A stretch of DNA of 64,000 nt from Vigna angularis (taxonomy: Eukaryota > Streptophyta > Magnoliopsida > Fabales > Fabaceae), in assembly GCF_016808095.1 (NCBI RefSeq), contig NC_068975.1, forward strand, positions 15,631,501 to 15,695,500, in the 5' to 3' direction. Below, in pieces: positions 20,021 to 31,799 of the stretch. A program made the translations under genes and the position numbers. Every line of letters begins with the position of its first letter. Within the stretch, counting starts at the first letter, position 1. The notes beneath the pieces were generated by a model. It saw only the letters and a list, made by a program, of their open reading frames with translations. It had not been told where the DNA came from and did not search any database.

Positions 20021-20251
20021 GAAAACAAATCCCTAAAAAAATTGGTTAGCACAAAAAGATATAGAAGAAATAAGATCAAAGAATAGAAGATAAAATAAAA
20101 ACATAAAATAAAAACAGAAAAGAAAAGAAAATAAAATAAAATAATAACCGAAAAATAAAAACAGAAAATAAAATAAAATAAAATAAAATAAAAACAGAAA
20201 ACAAATCAAAGATAGTCAATAATCAAACAAATAAACTAGTTAAACCATGAG
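20021..20251 (-). other. L2 T-rich leader
   Basis: Between PBS and gag. In element sense it is rich in TTTTATTTTATTTT runs (20090-20200). No ORF. Confidence 0.6.
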
Positions 20252-20269
20252 TCCCCGGCAACGGCGCCA
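20252..20269 (-). other. L2 primer-binding site, perfect tRNA-Asp match
   Basis: The plus strand reads TCCCCGGCAACGGCGCCA, identical to the 3' end of plant tRNA-Asp as I know it. It lies 6 nt from the LTR end at 20276. Confidence 0.92.
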
Positions 20270-20275
20270 AAAACC

Positions 20276-21556
20276 TGATGACAAATTTATGAACACCGAA
20301 AACGGCGCCACAAACTTGTTTGACCCTCGGCAAGTGTGACCAAATCGTATCAAGTAATAAACTCGGTAAGACCAAGTATCGTTCTCCCAAAGGACTCACG
20401 GCCTAGTTAGTTATTTGATTCGTTGATTATTTAAGACTTGTGAACGATTGATTGTAGGTTTTTAATGCAAAAGACAGTAATTAAATATGTATGCATGAAT
20501 TTGATCAATGGCAAAAAAGAAAAACAAACACGTAATGAATGATATGGATGAGTATGTTGTTGGGGTTATCAATTTCATCTTATCCACTCTCATATACTTT
20601 AGGAATTCATCAATCTTTTCATCAATGTTAAGCCACTCTCTAAATCACCTTGTCAAGAAGGCCTATCCTTAATTACGAGTTCATACAATTCCTAGCATTC
20701 CTAGTAATTAGTTCTGAAGAGCAGGAGCTTAAAGGCAACCAATATGCTATTGGGAGAAATTCCCCGGATCTAGACTTCCCCGTACGTTCCCATATCGACA
20801 AAATCAATGATCATGACAATGAATGAGTTAAACAATGCATGCTTTGAGCAAAGAGGAAAAACCCTAACAATTAATGAAAGAAAGCATGTATCTCAAATAA
20901 GATTTTTAAACACAAATTCCATATATGAGAGTTTCACAAGATTACATTGATCCCCCAACAACAATACAAGGTTTAGTTCACCATATTCATGGTGAATCTA
21001 GATGAACAATAATGAAAGAATGAAAGATAAAACCCTAGAAAGGTAGAGAGGTAGCCTGAGCATCCAAGATCTTCCTTCAAAGGGGTGGAAAAGAGAGTGT
21101 TTGCTTCGTCTCAGCCAAAGATACAAACCCTAGGAAACCCTAAAGCTTATATACTATTCGTAAAATTACAGAAAATTAGGCCCATGCCCAAAATAGTACC
21201 GCTCAGCGGTAAGTGCGCGAGTTCGTTTCTTCCCCTTAGCGGCCTTTTCACCCCTCAGCGGAGCCAACGTGGGTTTCTGAGTGCCGCTCAGCGGTAATCT
21301 ACCGCTGAGCGGTGGTTGCGGCTTCTCCTTTTGCACTTTTTAATGTCTTTTCTGATTCCATTCCTATCCTTCTTCACTTCTTTCACCAAATTCACCTTAA
21401 AACCTGCATAAAACACTGAAATCAAGCATAAACCTGTCCAGCTCTCTTATTTCTAAAAATATAACCAAAAGCATGATTTCAAGCTAGTTTCTAAGTGTTA
21501 AAGGTTGCTTTTAGTATCAAATTTACGCATGAAAATAACAGTTTCAACTGTTATCA
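20276..21556 (-). repeat. L2 5' LTR
   Basis: 1281 bp. Palindromes at 21198-21316, TATA-like element near 21150, U5 extension with degenerate PBS at 20276-20316. It ends at 21556 in the terminal stem-loop, which here has a shortened loop. Confidence 0.93.
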
Positions 21557-22014
21557 GACACATATAAGTAAATCTAGGACTGAAGAAATTCTGTGTGAAT
21601 GTAATGCATGAATAATTGCTAGGGAGACAACACATTGTAAACTAGTGATTAGGAGTAGGCTTTCTTCACCGAGACATCGGGTTTAAGGTAAATTAGAAAG
21701 TGACATTAACATTAATGAAGAAAGATGAATTCATGAATACATGAGAGTGGATTGGATGAGTCGGAAACCCCAACAACATAATCATTCATATTTTACATAA
21801 ATCTCTTTTGCATCTTTCAATCCAATTGATCAACACATGCATTCATATTTACTTTTCAGCATTTGCATCAAAACCTAAAAGATTTTGTTTACAAGTCTAA
21901 TTTAATCAAGAAATCACATAACTGTTTAGGCCGTGAGTCCTTTGGGAAAGGATACTTGGTCTTACCATTTTATTATTACTTGATACGATTCGGTACACTT
22001 GCCAAGTGTTAACA
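21557..22014 (+). repeat. LTR shared by H1 and H2, right part
   Basis: This continues from 14305 after L2 and ends ...TTAACA at 22014, immediately before a PBS. It lacks the 41-nt U5 extension of L1 and L2, so it is the older LTR form. Total LTR length without L2 is about 1.2 kb. Confidence 0.88.
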
Positions 22015-22281
22015 AGTTTTTGGCGTCGTTGTCGGGGACTCGTGGTTTAACTATTCTATTTGTGTGATTATTTATTAGCTTTGACTTGATTTTTATTCTT
22101 TTTATCTTTTTATCTTTTATTTTATCTTTTTATCTTTTTATTGTTTTTATCTTTTCATCATTTTATCTTTTCATCTTTTCATATTTTCATTTTTTATCTT
22201 TTCATCATTTTATCTTTTTATCTTTTATATCTTTTTGTGCTAACAAATGTTTTCTAGGGTTTTTTGCCTAATGCTTGCAGG

Positions 22282-22800
22282 ATGCAATTCGAACAAGAAT
22301 TTAATTATATGGGCACTCAATTCTACCAAGTTAATCTCAACCATTGGAGGGAATCTCACTCAAGCATGGATCAAAGTCAATTTTTGCAAGTCGCTGGACA
22401 ATTTGAGAGACTACCAACACAACAATGGAAGCAACAAAGCTCTCTATAAATGGCAAAGCTGGATGACATCTTTAGACAATTTATGCAAGAGTCTATCTTC
22501 ACTCAGAAAAGCATTGAAGCATCATGTAAAAGGATGGAGATGCAGATTGGTCACTTAATTGAGAGATTGGAAGATTTTGGGGGTTGAAACTGAAGTTAAC
22601 CCTAGGGAGGAATTTAGATAAGAAAGAGATAGAGAGAAAAGAAAACGAAGAGTTGAGTGAGAAAGATAAAAGTTCCTATGATTGAAACATTGAAACAGGT
22701 TCCTGGTTTTATCATATTCCTGAAGAAATTCAGCAAAAAGAAGTAAAAAAAGAAGAAGAATATCCAGAAAGGAAAAAACCAACATTTAAGATGGAACATG
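22282..22800 (+). pseudogene. H2 gag C-terminal fragment
   Basis: From ATG 22282 (directly after TTGCAG) it reads FNYMGTQFYQVNLNHW as in L1 and L3. A TAA at 22447-22449 interrupts it, after which the same frame continues with KLDDIFRQFMQESIFTQKSI and a stop near 22587. The Lys-rich domain is largely deleted; a remnant of KVPMIETLKQVPGF appears near 22667 in another frame. It has no coding potential. Comparison with L3 shows about 350 bp lost. Confidence 0.8.
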
Positions 22801-22822
22801 AGCTTTATTGGGTCAAGCTAAT

Positions 22823-23355
22823 GACGCTAAAAGAGCGCTTGCTGGGAGGCAACCCAGTTTCTGATTTTTTTTTTCTTTTTAATTGATTCTTTGTGTGGTT
22901 TGGATTTGATTTTTCTTTGTGTGTTTGAGTTTTTTTTTAGTTATATGCTGCTTCTGATGGCAGTGATCATAGCATCTACTAATGGATGCTAGGAGGACTT
23001 AGATAACAACATTTACTGATGGATGTTGTTATGATGAGGATGACGAATGAAAGCATTTGTTGATGGATGCTACTACAACAGCTACTGATGGATGTTTCCA
23101 TGATAAGGATGAGGAATAATAGCATCTACTAAAGGATGCTATGTGATTAAGCATCTATTGAAGGATGCTATGTGATTAGGCATCTACTGATGGGTGTCAT
23201 TGACAACATTTACTAATGAATGCTGAGGAAGATGAGAAAGATTAGCATCTACTGATGGGTGCTAATGAGAAAGATGTGCATCTACTAAAGGATGCTGAAG
23301 GATTATTGGGTCAGGCTCGAGACGTTAAACAAGCGCTACCTGGGAGGCAACCCAG
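22823..23355 (+). other. H2 inter-ORF structured block with about ten hairpins
   Basis: Motif 1 at 22823-22857, motif 2 at 23321-23355. The array at 22969-23296 is expanded. Clear stem-loops include ATAGCATC/GATGCTA near 22969, AACAACAT/ATGTTGTT near 23004 (8 bp), AGCATT/GATGCT near 23054, ATAGCATC/GATGCTAT near 23128, AGCATC/GATGCT near 23154, GGCATC/GGTGTC near 23179, TTAGCATC/GGTGCTAA near 23243 and GCATC/GATGC near 23278. Loops are TACTAATG, TACTGATG, TGTTGATG, TACTAAAG or TATTGAAG. Confidence 0.82.
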
Positions 23356-24352
23356 TTTTCTAAACCTATCTTTTTAATTTATGCTTTATTTGCTTTTGTT
23401 TTTAGAATAGGTGTTGATGTACTTGGTTTAAAACTTATATCTGATGCAATGGGTTGTTGATGATTTGATAAGTGTGCTTGATGATGCTTTTATATTGATT
23501 GATGTTGAGATGATATATGAGATGCTATATACAGGTGGTTGTTCACAATATGTGTGAACAAGATGCATGATGACATGATTGTGATTGTGATACTGGCAGG
23601 ATGTGTATCTATGTATTGGAACTTGGAATTAGCATATGTGAGGTTTTGAACTCTAGAGTTTTTGTTGAATAATTTGCTATTATTTTGAAAAGCATGAATG
23701 ACTTTGCCCAGGTTTCTATGATTAAATCTCTTGCTTGCTTGTGTCATATGATCAAGGCCATCTGTTGATTATCCTTTCTTAGCCAATGCATGATTTTAGC
23801 CCAATAAAAAGAGAACAATGTGTTCTACCCTTTGAACCTTGAGCCTTATACATGAGAAAAACCCTTTTTGAAAATCTTTACCTTGAGTTAAGTTGAGAAC
23901 ATTTGTGTGGTATTGATAAAGGTTCAAGTTTGGGGTTGTCGGGGAATCTGAAGAAAAAAGAAAGAAAGAGAATAAGCATTGAGCTAAGTGTTGAGCAAGT
24001 ATGAAAAAGAAAAAGAAAAGAAAATAGAATGAAAAGAAAGAGAAGCTCAATGCAAAAAGGGGAAAGTTGGGAATGAGTGAGATTGGTTTGTTTAAAGAGA
24101 GTTTGTGCTTGAATGAGAAATTTATGAATGACTCTCTTAACTCGAGGATTTTGTGATCCAGAAAACCAATGTTCTTCTTAGCCCAGCCATGTTACAAGCC
24201 GTGGAAAGTCCTTGTGATGATAACTTGCTTGTGAGTATGATTGATTGTGGTTAAATGAAAGGTAAAGTTAATTTGTGTGATATTTTGATAGTAGAGAGAA
24301 TGAGTTACCTCAATATACACCAGTGTGCTTGAGTGAAACACTTTCCTTGGTT
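23356..24352 (+). other. H2 3' region, truncated
   Basis: It matches the H1 and L1 3' regions, including AAGTTTGGGGTTG near 23928 and an A/G-rich stretch at 23950-24050. It ends abruptly near 24350. Confidence 0.6.
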
Positions 24353-24617
24353 TAAGAAGCCACTGATTACAAAATTAAAATCAAACAACGAAAATCCATA
24401 TTCTTGCGTTGCAAAATTATTGTTGATCCCTTTCTGGTTGTTCACATCACCTTCCTTTCCATTTTGTCGGTGATTTTTCAATCCTTAGAGTTTTTTGTCA
24501 ATGACTGTGTCAACTTTCAATTTACTTGAGCCCCAAGAATCTTTTTAGCGATTCTGACATACAAAAGATTAGTACAACCAGTAAAACAAAAGATGGCTTA
24601 AGAAGCCACTGATTACA
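24353..24617 (-). pseudogene. Copy A, duplicated 3' fragment
   Basis: The stretch AAGAAGCCACTGATTACA at 24355 recurs at 24600. The intervening part repeats sequence also present at 25471-25575, including a stretch encoding MSESLKRFLGLK on the minus strand. So the 3' end of pseudogene A was tandemly duplicated before the solo LTR inserted at 24618. Confidence 0.6.
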
Positions 24618-25470
24618 TGATGGAATCCTACCTGATGTATTTTATTAATGTCCTCTTTTTTGTAGTTTTTTACATTTTATTGTGCACGTATTTTAGCTTG
24701 TAAGGAGCATGGGTTACTATAAATACCCAGCTCCTCTCTTGTATTGGCACTTTTGAGAATAATGAGAATTGAGTTTTCTGAATCAGAAACTATTCTCTCT
24801 TGAAAGTCATAGGCTAGAGAGTCCAAAGACTCCCTCTAGCCACCTTCCAAGCACACTCTCATTCTTCCATTTCTCCAAACTTCACGGTGCTACTCATTCC
24901 TCCATGCTACCTCTCCTTCGCTGCCACCTCGCATGCGTCAGCGTTTTTCATTTCCTTCTTCAGCCACGCGTCCGCTCCCTCATTCCACATCATTTGCTTT
25001 TCTTCTCACACATCAAACATGCACAACCACATTCTCTCTTTCGTGAGAGCTTTTCTCCATCTCGCAGAACCACATCTCGTTCTTCCACTCGAGAGTCTCC
25101 TCGTCGCCAGCCATTCTTCATCACAAATCCATCTCTTCTCCTCCGTAAGTATCAGATTCACAAGTTTCTTCATCTTTCTTCCACTGTCACCAAATCATCT
25201 GCACATTTGTCTAGGGTTTCTTCATCCTTCATCATTTTCTCTGATTTTAGCCGATTAAAATCACTCTTGATTCGTTCCAAACCTTTTCCACCGTTCAATC
25301 TTCATTTTGAACTGATTAATCGGTTCATATTGGGTTTCCTTCCATTTCTAGGGTTTCTATCGAGTTTAACCCTCTGTTTTTGTCATTTTCCGCTGCGTTC
25401 ATCTCTGGAGGAAGCTTCGAAGGAGCTCGCGACACGCACATTTGTCATCTCCTTGGAGGCTCGTCCATCA
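24618..25470 (+). repeat. Solo LTR of the gag-only retrotransposon family
   Basis: 853 bp, TGATGGAATCC to GTCCATCA, with the 5-bp target duplication TTACA at 24613-24617 and 25471-25475. It is clearly related to the LTRs at 42665, 48458 and 52265 (shared TATA-like ACTATAAATACCC near 24716 and the block ending GCCACCTTCCAAGC). No PBS or internal sequence is attached, so it is the product of LTR-LTR recombination. The 237-aa ORF across it is accidental. It lies inside the duplicated 3' end of pseudogene A. Confidence 0.93.
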
Positions 25471-25475
25471 TTACA

Positions 25476-25920
25476 AAATTAAAATCAAAGAACAAAAATC
25501 CATATTCTTCTATTGTAGTCATCTTTCAATTTACTTGAGCCCCAAGAATCTTTTTAGCGATTCTGACATACAATCTATTTTCACCGCATACCATTTAGCC
25601 CACTCATCTTCTTCAATTTTTGTCAAATCTGTTTTGTTTGCACTCCTAGATTCAGAGATGGGATAGACTTGCTGATGACCAATCCAAACCTTTATATCAA
25701 CCCGCTTGACTATGGAACAAAATATTTCATCACTCATCTTTAAGTTGGAGTATAACACCCTCACTAGTTTCAGATATCTATAAGAAACCATAGTTTTAAT
25801 CTTCCTTAGACTAAAAATCTTCTGTCGAACATCTTCATCACAAATCCAACCTGTAGGATTACCATTCCTTGCAATCCGGGCAACCTTCCATTTTCTTCTT
25901 GATGATGATGAAGAAGCCAT
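25476..25920 (-). pseudogene. Copy A: plant transposon-protein-like gene, truncated
   Basis: A minus-strand frame of 129 aa starts MASSSSSRRKWKVARIARNG, then GWICDEDVRQK and KLVRVLYSNLKMSDEI. It corresponds to copies B (34081), C (36762) and D (39300), which share a Ser-rich start, GWISD, HKYLDL and FYxN...RVKG blocks. Between YRYL and KLVRVLYSN about 30 residues present in B and D are missing, and after IKVW the frame leaves the family. It therefore cannot be functional. A TATA-like TTTATAAA lies upstream near 26010 (minus strand). It is head-to-head with copy B once the solo LTR between them is discounted. Confidence 0.7.
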
Positions 25921-26215
25921 TTCTGATCAGATTCTCGAACGTCTTTCACATTTCTAGGGTTTGTAACTCTTCAGTTTAGAAAACACTGAATACGTTTTCA
26001 AATCTAGTATTTATAAAGTTGTGCATCAAATCTTATCAATTTCAGGCCCAACTAAAATTTTCAATCTTATATACCCAGTAAAATAATTTCAGCAACGACG
26101 AATTTCTAAAGCGTTCGACATTTTATTATGCGGTTGAAGTTGAACTCTGAATATATAAGGATTGACTTGATGGGCGACGAATTTATAAAGGGTTCGACGT
26201 TTTATTATTGATGGG
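25921..26215 (-). promoter_or_regulatory. Upstream region of copy A with direct repeats
   Basis: It contains the TATA-like stretch near 26008 and two direct-repeat units of about 100 bp, each CGACGAATTT...AAAG.GTTCGAC (26095-26125 and 26176-26200). Such GACG-rich repeats recur through this locus. No ORF. Confidence 0.45.
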
Positions 26216-26607
26216 TGTTTAACCCTCGGCAAGTGTAACCAAATTGTATCAAGTAATAAACCGGGTAAGACTAAGTATCGTTCTCCCAAAGGACTGACGG
26301 CCTAGACAGTTGTGTGGTTTGTCGATTAGCTAAGACTTGTAAAACCGATTGATTAAGATTTAGATGCAAATACTCAAAAGTAAATATGTATGCATGGATT
26401 GATCAATGGTAAGAAGAAACAAAACACGTGAATTGAAATATATGGATGATTATGTTGTTGGGGTTTATCAATTTCATCCTTATCTACTCTCATGTATTCA
26501 GGAATTCATCTTTCTTCATTAATTGTTAATGCCACTTTCTATATTACCTTAAAACCGATGTCTCGGCGAAGAAAGCCTAATCATAATCACTAGCTTACAA
26601 TGTCTTG

Positions 26608-27581
26608 TGATGGAAGAAGGATTCAGCTGATTCTGGTGCAAGATGGAAGCAACGGAACTTCTCCTAGGAACTTCTGGAATCTGAACTGGAGGATGAACAT
26701 CATTTTGTTGTAGCGGAAGAAGATGAATTATGATGATTATGACCGGAGCAAGCTTAAACTCTGGAACCCACTCTTCAAACAGTGTTCGGTGACTGGATTG
26801 AAGGAGAGTGGATGATTCAGTGATGAAGATAAGGTTGAGGCAAAGGAGGATTGAATCAAACAGTGATGCAGTGAAGAAAACAGATGAATCGGTGATGGAG
26901 AAAATGGAATGAGGGAAGTGGTTTAGGTGCTGAAATATGTTACGGAATGTGCAGAGGAATGCTAGGAATGGAAGCCTAGCTAGGGAGAGAGGCTAGAGGA
27001 AACTCTCAGGCTCTCTCTCGGTGACCTTCAATAAGAAGAAAGTTCTGAACAGCATCAACAGAAAACAATTCTTCATTCAAATTAAAGGTGCCAGTTACAA
27101 GCAATGGAGCAAGGTATTTAAAGGAGAAACAAAGCTCCTGGTTCACGCCTACACTTAGCTACGTTAGCTATGATGCAAGGGCCAGCTGTGTAAGTGGAAA
27201 GAAAACGTGAAGAGCCACGTGGAGATCTCTTGAATCTGCTGAAACGTTTCTGAAGCTGCTGGTTGCACATGAAACGTGCTGGATGCACGTGGAAGATCAC
27301 AGCTGGTGCTGGATGCACGTCAGGCTTCATATGGTGCAAAATTATGCCTTTTACTCCTTTGCTTCTCTTGGCTAAACAACTCCTTGGCTTGTTGTTTCAT
27401 GATCTCCTAGCTTTGTTAGACCCTACAAAACACATATAAACATATTAAAGAAAATCCTACTAAGACTTAGAGAAGAAAAATCAAGAAAGAGTTTCTAAAA
27501 GTCCTTCTCCAACGTCCCTTTCTTAGCCTTAGATTAAGTTTGTACTCCTTTAAATGGAATGCCCTAAATGGGTTTCCATCA
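26608..27581 (-). repeat. TR-GAG2 3' LTR
   Basis: 974 bp, ending in TGATGG/CCATCA termini. Near-identical to 31800-32763. Small minus-strand ORFs inside both copies are LTR-borne and not supported as genes. Confidence 0.9.
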
Positions 27582-28695
27582 TACCCTCCCTCTTGAAAAA
27601 CGATTTGTCCTCAAATCGGAAAGATATAAAGAAGCACAACTTTGGTTTGTCACTTTCCTCCTAGATCAAAAAGATATCTGCAATAAGCATCAAATATATC
27701 TCTAATTAGTATCAATCTAAGAAAGAATTTTTTTATGGAAGTAACTTTAGAATAAGGACTTTCTATATTTTGTTTTATAGTTTTAAGGAAATTTAAAAGT
27801 CCTAATTCACAAGTCACTTTTCTTTTGTCTTGAATTTCTTGTTTCGTTAAGGGTAACAATAACTAAAGATTTAAATTGCCACATTTTGAAGAGGGTAGTA
27901 TAATGATAATTTGTGTGGAAATTGTTTTAAAAGAGAAGTTATCATGTAAAGACTTAAAGATAATTGAAGAAGAATTAAAGGATTGGAAACCTTCCCTTTT
28001 TGGTTTCCTTTGAATTGTAGGAGTAGAATTTGCCATCAGTAGCAAATGCTCATTTTCTCTCTTTTCTTTTTCTCTTCTCTCATCTTCTGCTCTCTTCTCT
28101 TCTTCTCTCACTTTTCTTCTTCTATCTTTTCTCTCAATTCCTCTTCTCTCCTTCTAGTCTCTCTCTTTCTTCTCTAATCCAAGAGTTTCTCAAGTTTTTC
28201 TTTAAATTCAATTTCCCTTCTAGAGAAACCATCTAGACCTATCATAAATTTGTTTCCCTCTTGAATGAGGTGTCCCATTAATTCTAGGTCTCTCTTCGCT
28301 GAAGAAGGAACAAAATTTCTTCTCATGCAAGCTCTTAGTTCATACCAATCATGAATGGAGGATTTTCTACCTTTCTTGACACTATATTGCCTATGATTCC
28401 ACCACTCACTTGCATGTTCTTCTAATCTAGAAAGATATATGTTAAGAGCAAAGGATTCACTATCTCTAGCAAGAAAAGGATGTATTTTATCAATTTTTCT
28501 TTCCCAAGCTAAATATGTTAAAGCACTAATGTCCCTACCAAAGAATGGAATATCTTTCCTAGCTTGGTTGTACCTTTGATCCTTCCTTCTTTCTTTTTGT
28601 TCACCTTCATTTTGATTTTTCATGTATTGGGCAAACAAATTCCTAAGCTCACTCATTTCTATTTCTCTCTTGGTGATCATGATTTCCTCATTCAT
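27582..28695 (-). pseudogene. TR-GAG2 gag-like gene, frameshifted
   Basis: From ATG 28695 a 173-aa frame contains ALTYLAWERKIDKIHPFLAR, YLSRLEEHASEWWNHRQYS and DWYELRACMRRNFVPSSAKR. The spaced Leu...Ala-x-x-Trp-Trp and Met-Arg-x-x-Phe-x-P pattern is that of the retrotransposon gag domain (Pfam Retrotrans_gag). Later parts appear in other frames: an acidic/basic Glu-Arg-Lys stretch near 28111-28040, then LGLLNFLKTI and LILIRDIFDAYCRYLFDLGG near 27780-27655. The intact relative is the 345-aa ORF at 47321-48358. At least two frameshifts disable it. Gag would package the element RNA. Confidence 0.82.
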
Positions 28696-28699
28696 CTTT

Positions 28700-31600
28700 T
28701 TAATTTCAAAAGTGGATTCTTAGTTTGAAAATGTTTAAGATTTTACCTAAAGACAATTCCCAGGTAAGAGAGGTGAGCCAAAGGCCGCTTAAATACCAAG
28801 TCTTACCTAGCCAGAATGTCTAAGGTTACTTACTTGACCATTTTCAAAGTAAGATTCACTATTGAATTTAAAAATGGACTCAAACAATCTAAATTAAAGA
28901 TAAAACACCTATACTTCTAATGGAACAAAATCTTAGAGCATGAAAATAAAACAAAAGAAATTCTAGGTGAGGCTTGTAGCTTTGGCTAACAAGACACACT
29001 CACCGTCTACTATCAAAGCAAGCAAAGAAAATTGCCAAGATTGGATAGAGCACCAAGGACCCTTCCAAGTACTTGGTCTTAATTGGCCTTTTACAAAGAA
29101 AGTTGAAAGAGATCTAAAATAGGAGCATTACAAATCAAATGACTCAAAGTAACTACAAAAGAAATAAAAGTGTTGCTGCCACTATGCTAATTTGGTCCAC
29201 TTCTGCAGAAAATGATTAACGTGATCACATTGAGGTTTCTGGACAACTGTATTCTGCGTCTGAACAACTGTATTCTCCTACTGGAAGGCACCCAAAGGGA
29301 GGCTTGATGACCTGTACATTGCCTAGTTCAATTGTCATATGAAACTGCACTTTAAGCAGACGCTGTTCAACTGTTCCAGGTGCTAAAGGTTCAATCTGTT
29401 CTGCTTTCTCCTTTCAGTTCAAAGAAACCTACACTGTTACACACCATAACCAGCAAATACACTACAGCTTTCCAAAATCAAGTTTACTCAAGCAGCAAAA
29501 GACTCAGTTCATTAGTGTCAATCAACTTGAAATGAGAAAATTTTTTGTTCTAATTGATCACCAATAATGAACCAAGCTGGTGAAAATATATATAGCAGCA
29601 CCAGTAAAACCAGAAAACCCAATTGGTCAAGTGTGATGAAATCTGTTTTGAGTAGTTTGGATAGACTGAAATTTGCACCTTCAATTGGAAAAACTAGTTC
29701 AAAAAGGTGTTTCAAAAATCTTTTTCATCATTGGCATTGCCTTTTCAAAACAAAAACTGTGTAGACATATTGAATAGCACAAATCAGATTTAAGAAATTG
29801 GACTTTTTAGCATTGGAAGCTAAAACAGGATTTTCCTCTCGGCCAAGTATTTTGGCTTCATGTGCATCCACTCAAATCTCACTTTCTGAACGGTTTCAGG
29901 GTATTTTCACTCCACTGACAAATTGCTTTTGAATGATATACAATCAATCTCACCATCACTCAACTGTTTGGCTTATGTCTCAAAATTTGGCTAGTGGAGT
30001 TGCCAAATTTTTTTCTCTTTTTCTCACTGCAGAATGGTGTTTCAGGAAACTATTTTTCCTTACTGTGGAGGCACTTGGATCAAGAGCTATATGAGTTTCC
30101 ACCCCTCAAGATGCTACCACTAGCATGAGCAATCACCCTAGCACAAAATCTGCACCAATAAGCATCTAAACAGCACCACAAATCAGATTAAAAGTGACCA
30201 AATGACTAGGATTTTAAACTGAAATAGATTTACTTCGATGAAGAAAATCAGAATTCCAAGAATGACCAATCAATGAGTTTAAAGCTTTAAAAACAGGTTG
30301 GCACGTCAAAAGGAACTTATGAATGGTTCTAGAACTGATTAATAAAGCAAGAAAACCCAAAATGCAGGATGAAAGACAGTTAGCGCGAAACTGTTTGATA
30401 AAAACAGAAGGTGTTCGATGAAATGCCTCAAAGAAACCCAGATTTTGTGTTTTTGGGTTTTGACTGGGCTGCACGATTCAGAATCCCTTTTAACACTTTG
30501 CTTTGCTTCTTTTAACCATTTAATTCTATTTTAAATCACTGAACCAGGTATTGCTGCAAGCCAAATTGGATTTCAAAGCACATTCATCAAAACAAATTCA
30601 GTTTTCAACTCTGCACCAGAAAAATTGGATTGATTTTGTGGTTTTAAACCCAAAACTGTGTGGAAGTGATTCAACAGCTGAATTTCTTCTTCAAACAACT
30701 TTGTATAATGAATTTAAGGATGTTCAAACTGTTAAACCAATCAGAAACATACTTCAATGCAAAATCACTGGTTCACTTCCATTTAAAGCACAATTTGAAG
30801 GTTTAAAAGGCAAATCTGCATATAGGCTGGAAAATGACCAATTGAACAGTGCAAATAACTTTCAAATGACAATTTAAACTTGCTCAAGCGTTGTAAATGC
30901 ATAGAAATAGCAAGATTCAACAATTCACCCTTTCTATAACCTATTTATGAAGCAAAAATGCACCAAAAATACCATCAGAAATCAGATTTCAAGGAATCAA
31001 GAATGGACAGCAAAGAAAATGACTCAAGATGATGTTACTCTATGGAACTAATCTAGAATTGAGATGCTTAGCACGACCAAACTCAGATTGGACAATTCAA
31101 AGAAACTTAGCACGGTGAAAAGCTTGGATTAAAAGCTGAAACAGTGGAATGCTATTAATTGTGAGCAACCAAGCTATGCAAATTGCATTTCATTGCTTGT
31201 AATGGTCTTCTACACTTTTAGCATCATTCAATATCATCAACCAAATTTGTATAAAGCACTAGAATCAAAAGAAATCAACTGGAAAACAGATTCATGATTT
31301 AAAAACAGAATTGAAATTTTGCAACAGAGTTCAACACAGATTTGATATCAAAATGGATTTCTAGTGCTTTAGCTTGTATCACCAAGGCTAGCACAAATTC
31401 TCATTGCCTTTATTGGTTGATATATGGCTTATCTAGCACTTGAACTCAAGCAAAACGAATTAAACCAGCAGAAAAGAATACCAAAGCAGTGACAGAAATT
31501 AAAACTGCAATATTCACTTGCACATGACCAAGACAACACTGAAATTGAAAATTAAAGCTAGATATGACTCAAACAAAGAAAATTCACCATTTAAAATAAA

Positions 31601-31785
31601 GGATAAACATGATAACAGAATGGAAGCACACCGAACAATGATTAAACACACCAAATTAAGAAGAACAGAACCAAAACAAAATGGAAACAGTGCTGGAATA
31701 AAAAACTGGACAGAATGCAAAAACAGAAACAGAATTGGAATAAAATGGATGAAATAGCTTAGCTCTTGGTGCGTGGACGACCTAA
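28700..31785 (-). other. TR-GAG2 leader between PBS and gag
   Basis: About 3 kb without a supported ORF; the longest frames are accidental. It is A/T-rich and resembles the leaders of TR-GAG1 and TR-GAG3 only in part (for example the stretch before gag near 28740-28850). I see no other feature. Confidence 0.55.
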
Positions 31786-31799
31786 GCTCTGATACCACT

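Larger units (their letters stand above)
14306..21556 (-). mobile_element. L2: full-length Athila-like non-autonomous LTR retrotransposon, minus strand
   Basis: LTRs at 20276-21556 (5') and 14306-15581 (3'), reading leftwards, are flanked by GACAC at 14301-14305 and 21557-21561. Order in its own sense: LTR, tRNA-Asp PBS, leader, gag with zinc knuckle, protease, pol tail, inter-ORF structured block, promoter-like region with ORF2 deleted, 3' region, LTR. It holds the most complete gag-protease here but no RT or integrase. It is inserted in the H1/H2 shared LTR. LTRs are very similar to those of L1. Confidence 0.95.
22015..24352 (+). mobile_element. H2: internal region of a second Athila-like element, 3' end lost
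   Basis: It starts with a PBS (22020-22039, TGGCGTCGTTGTCGGGGA, one difference from the consensus in the CGC part) straight after the shared LTR. Then come a T-rich leader (22085-22240), a gag fragment, the largest structured block in the window, and a 3' region with the G/T motif near 23927. The promoter-like region and ORF2 are missing between about 23356 and 23400. Similarity to L1 stops near 24350, where unrelated DNA-transposon-like sequence begins; no 3' LTR is present. Confidence 0.85.

Noticed and set aside
22971..23296. CRISPR-like array of short regular repeats
   Set aside because: Units are small palindromes with changing stems and irregular spacing, in a plant retroelement; no constant repeat of 25-40 bp, no spacers, no cas genes.
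24769..25482. 237-aa Ser/His-rich ORF
   Set aside because: It spans a solo LTR; other copies of this LTR do not keep the frame over the same length.
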